Shown here: positions 7,339 to 10,310 of the stretch, in pieces
Layout: every line of letters starts with the position of its first letter
Position numbering within the stretch: position 1 is the first letter of the stretch
Source: an uncultured Anaerolineales bacterium
GTDB taxonomy: Bacteria; Chloroflexota; Anaerolineae; Anaerolineales; UBA11657
Direction of reading: 5' to 3'
Assembly (NCBI GenBank): GCA_913040765.1
Contig: CAJWIA010000037.1
Coordinates: 1-10,310, forward strand
DNA: 10,310 bases
Made by a program: the position numbers and the translations under genes
The notes under the pieces: model-generated
Told to the model about the DNA's origin: nothing
The model's input: the letters and a program-made list of their open reading frames with translations, nothing else
Database searches by the model: none

Positions 7339-8298
7339 ATGTTAAAAAATATTTTTAAAGCACCTTCACGATTATCCGCAAGTATTTCGGTATTCCACGA
7401 TTTTCATCGTCCTCCTTATGGTGGTGGGAACCAGTTTATGTTGGCTTTAACTTCAGAATTTGAGAGGAATGGATATAAAATCGAGAGAAATAAGTTGTCG
7501 GATTCCACAGAGGTTTGTCTGTTCAATAGTTTCAATTTTAACTCACGAAAACTTCTTGCTAGTAAACATGTCAGTAGTACTCTAATGATCCACAGAGTTG
7601 ATGGTCCGGTAGATAAATATAGAGGAGACGAACGAGGTGTGGATAGCGAAATCTGGAAAATTAACCAGACTATAGCTAATGCTACTGTTTTCCAATCGCA
7701 ATATAGTCTGGATGCTCACATCAAATTGGGTATGCAATTTCGGCGGCCAACGGTGATCAAGAATTCAGTGGACTCAACAATATTTTATCCGTCGAAAAAA
7801 GATTTTTCTAGTAAATCGGGTAAGATAAAGCTAATTTCAACTAGTTGGTCTGACAATATAAATAAAGGTGCATCCGTCTACCGATGGTTGGAACAGAATT
7901 TAGATTGGGATCGATTTGACTACACTTTTGTAGGTAGATCACCGATTAAGTTTAAGCACATCACTATGATGTCTCCCGTGGATTCTGTCAATCTTGCAGA
8001 TATATTACGAGAGCATGATATTTTCGTTACTGCCAGTGTACATGATCCATGCTCAAACGCACTGATAGAAGCACTGTCTTGTGGATTGCCTGTAATCGGT
8101 GCACGAAGTGGGGGGCATCCCGAGCTTATAGGTAAGGCAGGATATCTATTTGATGATAAGAAGGACATACTCGGTTTAATTGACAATCTAGTTGATAATT
8201 ACCAACAAGCACAAAATTCTATCAAGATACCAACTTTGTCAAAGGTTGGACATGAATATATGAGAGTAATGGGTTTGAAAACATTGAATGATAATTGA
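7339..8298 (+). CDS. GT4-family GT-B glycosyltransferase
   Basis: A 319-residue GT4-like enzyme. The N-terminal domain has VFHDFHRPPYGGGNQFMLAL, whose PPYGGGNQF (25-33) is the glycine-rich loop of the acceptor domain. IKNSVDSTIFYP (about 140-151) is the interdomain segment, FVGRSPIKFKHI (about 197-208) begins the donor half, and DPCSNALIEALSCGLPVIGARSGGHPELI (about 236-264) is the EX7E region with Asp (D236) for the first Glu and the second kept (E244). A TTG at 7324 and a GTG at 7336 are also possible starts in frame. The ATG at 7339 is preferred only because it is the first ATG; none has a clear Shine-Dalgarno. It follows a gap of about 90 bases with no recognisable gene. It probably adds a sugar to the same glycan; the substrate is unknown. 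Confidence 0.84.
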   Translation: MLKNIFKAPSRLSASISVFHDFHRPPYGGGNQFMLALTSEFERNGYKIERNKLSDSTEVCLFNSFNFNSRKLLASKHVSSTLMIHRVDGPVDKYRGDERGVDSEIWKINQTIANATVFQSQYSLDAHIKLGMQFRRPTVIKNSVDSTIFYPSKKDFSSKSGKIKLISTSWSDNINKGASVYRWLEQNLDWDRFDYTFVGRSPIKFKHITMMSPVDSVNLADILREHDIFVTASVHDPCSNALIEALSCGLPVIGARSGGHPELIGKAGYLFDDKKDILGLIDNLVDNYQQAQNSIKIPTLSKVGHEYMRVMGLKTLNDN

Positions 8299-8308
8299 GT
8301 TTGCATAA

Positions 8309-9103
8309 TTGTCACTGGTGCTGTCATCAATTAGTCAACTGGAAACAAACTTGAAATTCAATCTAAACATACTCAAAGCATTTTTGCGCAAGATATATGG
8401 TGTTAGCCATAAAATGGAGCCTATGCTGTATCGTAGCGAGTTATTTTCAGAGCTAACGTCACTTGTGGGAAATGATTATTTTGAAAAGGGTCGGTTGCTT
8501 GAGATTGGACCGAAGGATGGACTAGATAGTTATAGATTGGCGGCGCTTAAGCCAGAAGAATTAGTGTTAGTTGATTTACCTGAGAAACGGTATTCAATAG
8601 AAAGATGGCTTCACAAAATTGTGTGCCCATACAAATTTGTTGAAGCCAACATTATGTACATGTCCAGGCAAGATTTTGTGTCTTTGGGTAAATTCGATCT
8701 TGTCTGGTGTACTGGAGTGCTGTATCACAATGCGGAGCAGCTGCGGTTTCTTAGAAAGCTATATAACTTGTTAAGTCCAGGTGGATACTTAGTTCTTGAG
8801 AGTGCTACTCTTAGAGATTTACGTCACCTTAGAAGCGGTAACTTCGTACAGATTCATTATCCTGACACTTACAATGATACTGGTACGATCACACATTTGC
8901 CAACTCGGGGTGCTATTAAAACCTGGCTAAACATGGTGGGCTTCAAAGATATATACGATTCGCATTGTTATAGAGCATCAGATAGAAGGCTATCTCAGCA
9001 CAGATACGCTTGTATTTGCCAACGGCCTATGACAGATAGTTCAGGTACTTATTACGCTAAATCAGGCTGTAATCCTACCTATATACTTGGCGAAAGCACC
9101 TAA
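8309..9103 (+). CDS. class I SAM-dependent methyltransferase
   Basis: A protein of up to 264 residues with a Rossmann-like class I methyltransferase core. Motif I is LLEIGPKDG (63-71), the acidic end of strand 2 is VLVDLPEK (86-93, D89), motif IV is FDLVWCTGVLYHN (119-131), and LLSPGGYLVLES (154-165) follows. TRGAIKTWLNMVGF (199-212) is the usual last helix and strand region of small-molecule or sugar methyltransferases. The start is uncertain: TTG at 8309 directly follows an in-frame TAA, GTG at 8318 is equally plausible, and the first ATG (8414) would still keep the core. No Shine-Dalgarno helps. In this locus it most likely methylates a sugar hydroxyl of the glycan or a nucleotide-sugar precursor. 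No kinase or coiled-coil domain, as in E. coli WbdD, is attached. Confidence 0.83.
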   Translation: MSLVLSSISQLETNLKFNLNILKAFLRKIYGVSHKMEPMLYRSELFSELTSLVGNDYFEKGRLLEIGPKDGLDSYRLAALKPEELVLVDLPEKRYSIERWLHKIVCPYKFVEANIMYMSRQDFVSLGKFDLVWCTGVLYHNAEQLRFLRKLYNLLSPGGYLVLESATLRDLRHLRSGNFVQIHYPDTYNDTGTITHLPTRGAIKTWLNMVGFKDIYDSHCYRASDRRLSQHRYACICQRPMTDSSGTYYAKSGCNPTYILGEST

Positions 9104-9139
9104 CATACAAATATTGTACACACCACATATATTGTTAAA

Positions 9140-10310
9140 ATGATATACGCTATACCTAAAGCAGTCAAATATATAGCTATAGGTTTTTTTCTCATGAACT
9201 TAATCGGACTTGATAGGAGTCCTATCGTCTGGATGGATGAGGTGACACTAAATGATCCGGCGAAAGAACTAGCGTTGAATGGCAACCTAATTTCATCCGT
9301 TTTCTCAGACCGTAATTCTTTTGGAGAAGCATACTATTGGCAGCCACCAGGTCAGCCTTTGCTAATGTCTTTAATCTATCGATTGTTTGGTTTTGGAATA
9401 TGGCAAACCAGACTTCCTGGTCTATTCTTTGCTTCGGGGATACTAGTAATGTTGTATTTTTTGTCTATGTATCTGTTGCGTAATCATAGTAGTGCTGTCA
9501 TCGCTATATTGATACTGGGATTAGACCCAAAATTTATTGAGTCGGCTAGGTCTGCTCGCATGGATACTCAGAGTCTTTTACTAGCAATATCAGGTATCTA
9601 TTTAGTCTTTTCTCTAAGAGCAATCAGGGATAACAATTCGAATACTTACCTGCCATCGATGTTGGTTGCTGGATTGTGTCTTGGGCTTGCTGGAATAACA
9701 CATCCACTTGCAATAGTTTGGGTGTTATCGTTAGCATTAATCAAGCTGTTATGGAAACATTCTCTACCTACACAAAAATTTGTATGGCTGCTCGTAGCAA
9801 TAGTTACCCCTCTGTCAATTTGGGTCTTGTCTGCGTTTGGTAGTGGTGAACTAAAATTGTTGGGAGCTCAATTTTTTGATCATGGAGGAAGTAGATTAGC
9901 TAGTGGTTCATTGTTTGGTCGTATTTCTGATGAGGTGCTTAGGTATTGGGATGCATATAGATTGGTGCCAGGATTGTTGTTGGTCTACTTTGGTGGCATA
10001 GTATGGTTGTTCTACAACCGTCGTAATTTGAGTTATGGATCCGCATGGTTATGTGTTTTAACCATTCTGCCAATACTATTCAATACATTCTTTATGTCTA
10101 AAACGGTAGGGTTCTACTATTTATATCCAGTGTCTATGATGGCTTTAGCATCTGGGGCTATGATAAACCACTTGTGGAATAATAAAACTAGAATATTCAG
10201 TATACTTTTGCCTAGGGTAGCAGTGAGAGGCGTATTAAGTGCTTTGTTTATTAGTGTTATAGGATTTGGAATTCTCGGTCGCTATGTTGTCTTGGCATAC
10301 CAGTGGGATC
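9140..10310 (+). CDS. GT-C membrane glycosyltransferase, GT39/ArnT-like (partial, runs off window)
   Basis: An open frame from the ATG at 9140 continues 390 codons to the right edge without a stop, so the C-terminus is missing. It is rich in hydrophobic segments (near residues 8-25, 93-113, 118-128, 145-160, 172-204, 214-232, 276-292, 302-318, 325-343 and 367-386). After the first segment comes WMDE (31-34), the acidic pair in the first external loop that is catalytic in PMT/ArnT-type GT-C enzymes. YYWQPPGQPLLMSLIYRLFG (65-84), RLPG (91-94), SARSARMD (135-142), GITHPLAIVW (185-194) and SKTVGFYYLYP (320-330) match the PMT_2/GT39 pattern. Such enzymes transfer a sugar from a polyprenyl-phosphate donor on the outer face of the membrane. 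Family ArnT (GT83) is the closest alternative. The acceptor is unknown. Confidence 0.82.
   Translation, partial: MIYAIPKAVKYIAIGFFLMNLIGLDRSPIVWMDEVTLNDPAKELALNGNLISSVFSDRNSFGEAYYWQPPGQPLLMSLIYRLFGFGIWQTRLPGLFFASGILVMLYFLSMYLLRNHSSAVIAILILGLDPKFIESARSARMDTQSLLLAISGIYLVFSLRAIRDNNSNTYLPSMLVAGLCLGLAGITHPLAIVWVLSLALIKLLWKHSLPTQKFVWLLVAIVTPLSIWVLSAFGSGELKLLGAQFFDHGGSRLASGSLFGRISDEVLRYWDAYRLVPGLLLVYFGGIVWLFYNRRNLSYGSAWLCVLTILPILFNTFFMSKTVGFYYLYPVSMMALASGAMINHLWNNKTRIFSILLPRVAVRGVLSALFISVIGFGILGRYVVLAYQWD

Noticed and set aside
7272..7358. A 28-codon ATG frame in the gap before the gene at 7339
   Set aside because: It overlaps the start of a well-supported glycosyltransferase in another frame and shows no recognisable features.
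9106..9118. Palindrome TACAA-ATA-TTGTA between the methyltransferase and GT-C genes, considered as an operator or terminator
   Set aside because: The arms are only five bases, AT-rich and without a following T-run. Such palindromes are expected by chance in this composition.
9100..9285. Minus-strand frame of 61 codons
   Set aside because: It is antisense to the start of the GT-C gene, whose + strand frame has clear membrane segments and family motifs.

Overview
This window is a stretch of a surface-polysaccharide assembly locus. All recognisable genes are on the + strand, densely packed, with short gaps or 11-base overlaps, which suggests one or a few long transcripts. The DNA is AT-rich (about 40% GC by eye) with mixed ATG, GTG and TTG starts, and most genes lack a clear Shine-Dalgarno sequence. 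The gene set (nucleotide-sugar synthesis, an ABC-2 polysaccharide exporter with a Wzt-type ATPase, a run of glycosyltransferases, a methyltransferase) fits a diderm bacterium or another lineage that exports glycans by ABC transport. I cannot name the species. No rRNA, tRNA, insertion sequence, CRISPR array or origin was seen, and no gene-free stretch exceeds 100 bases.

Layout. Positions 3-155 probably hold the last 50 codons of an upstream gene. A GDP-L-fucose synthase-like reductase/epimerase (145-1098) follows and supplies an activated 6-deoxysugar. Next are the transporter permease (wzm-like, 1108-1956) and its ATPase with a long C-terminal domain (wzt-like, 1946-3241). A 92-base gap contains a weak hairpin plus T-run that may be a terminator or attenuator. 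Five cytoplasmic glycosyltransferases follow: a divergent GT-B enzyme (3334-4341), two GT-A family 2 enzymes (4357-5232 and 5260-6141) and two GT4-like GT-B enzymes (6145-7245 and 7339-8298). A SAM-dependent methyltransferase lies at 8309-9103. The window ends inside a large multi-pass membrane protein of the GT-C (GT39/ArnT-like) type, starting at 9140 and running off the right edge.

How they would work together (inference): a GDP-6-deoxyhexose and other activated sugars are assembled on a lipid carrier in the cytoplasm by the five soluble glycosyltransferases. The methyltransferase may methylate a sugar, possibly the terminal one. Wzm/Wzt exports the finished chain, perhaps with the Wzt C-terminal domain recognising a chain-end feature. 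The GT-C enzyme could then add a sugar outside the membrane from a lipid-phosphate donor. The gmd dehydratase, the initiating phosphoglycosyltransferase and any ligase are not in this window.

This is a recognisable type of system rather than a wholly new one. The points most worth a second look are the GT-C enzyme beside an ABC exporter, the pairing of a Wzt C-terminal domain with a methyltransferase, and the substituted catalytic-motif residues in all three GT-B enzymes.
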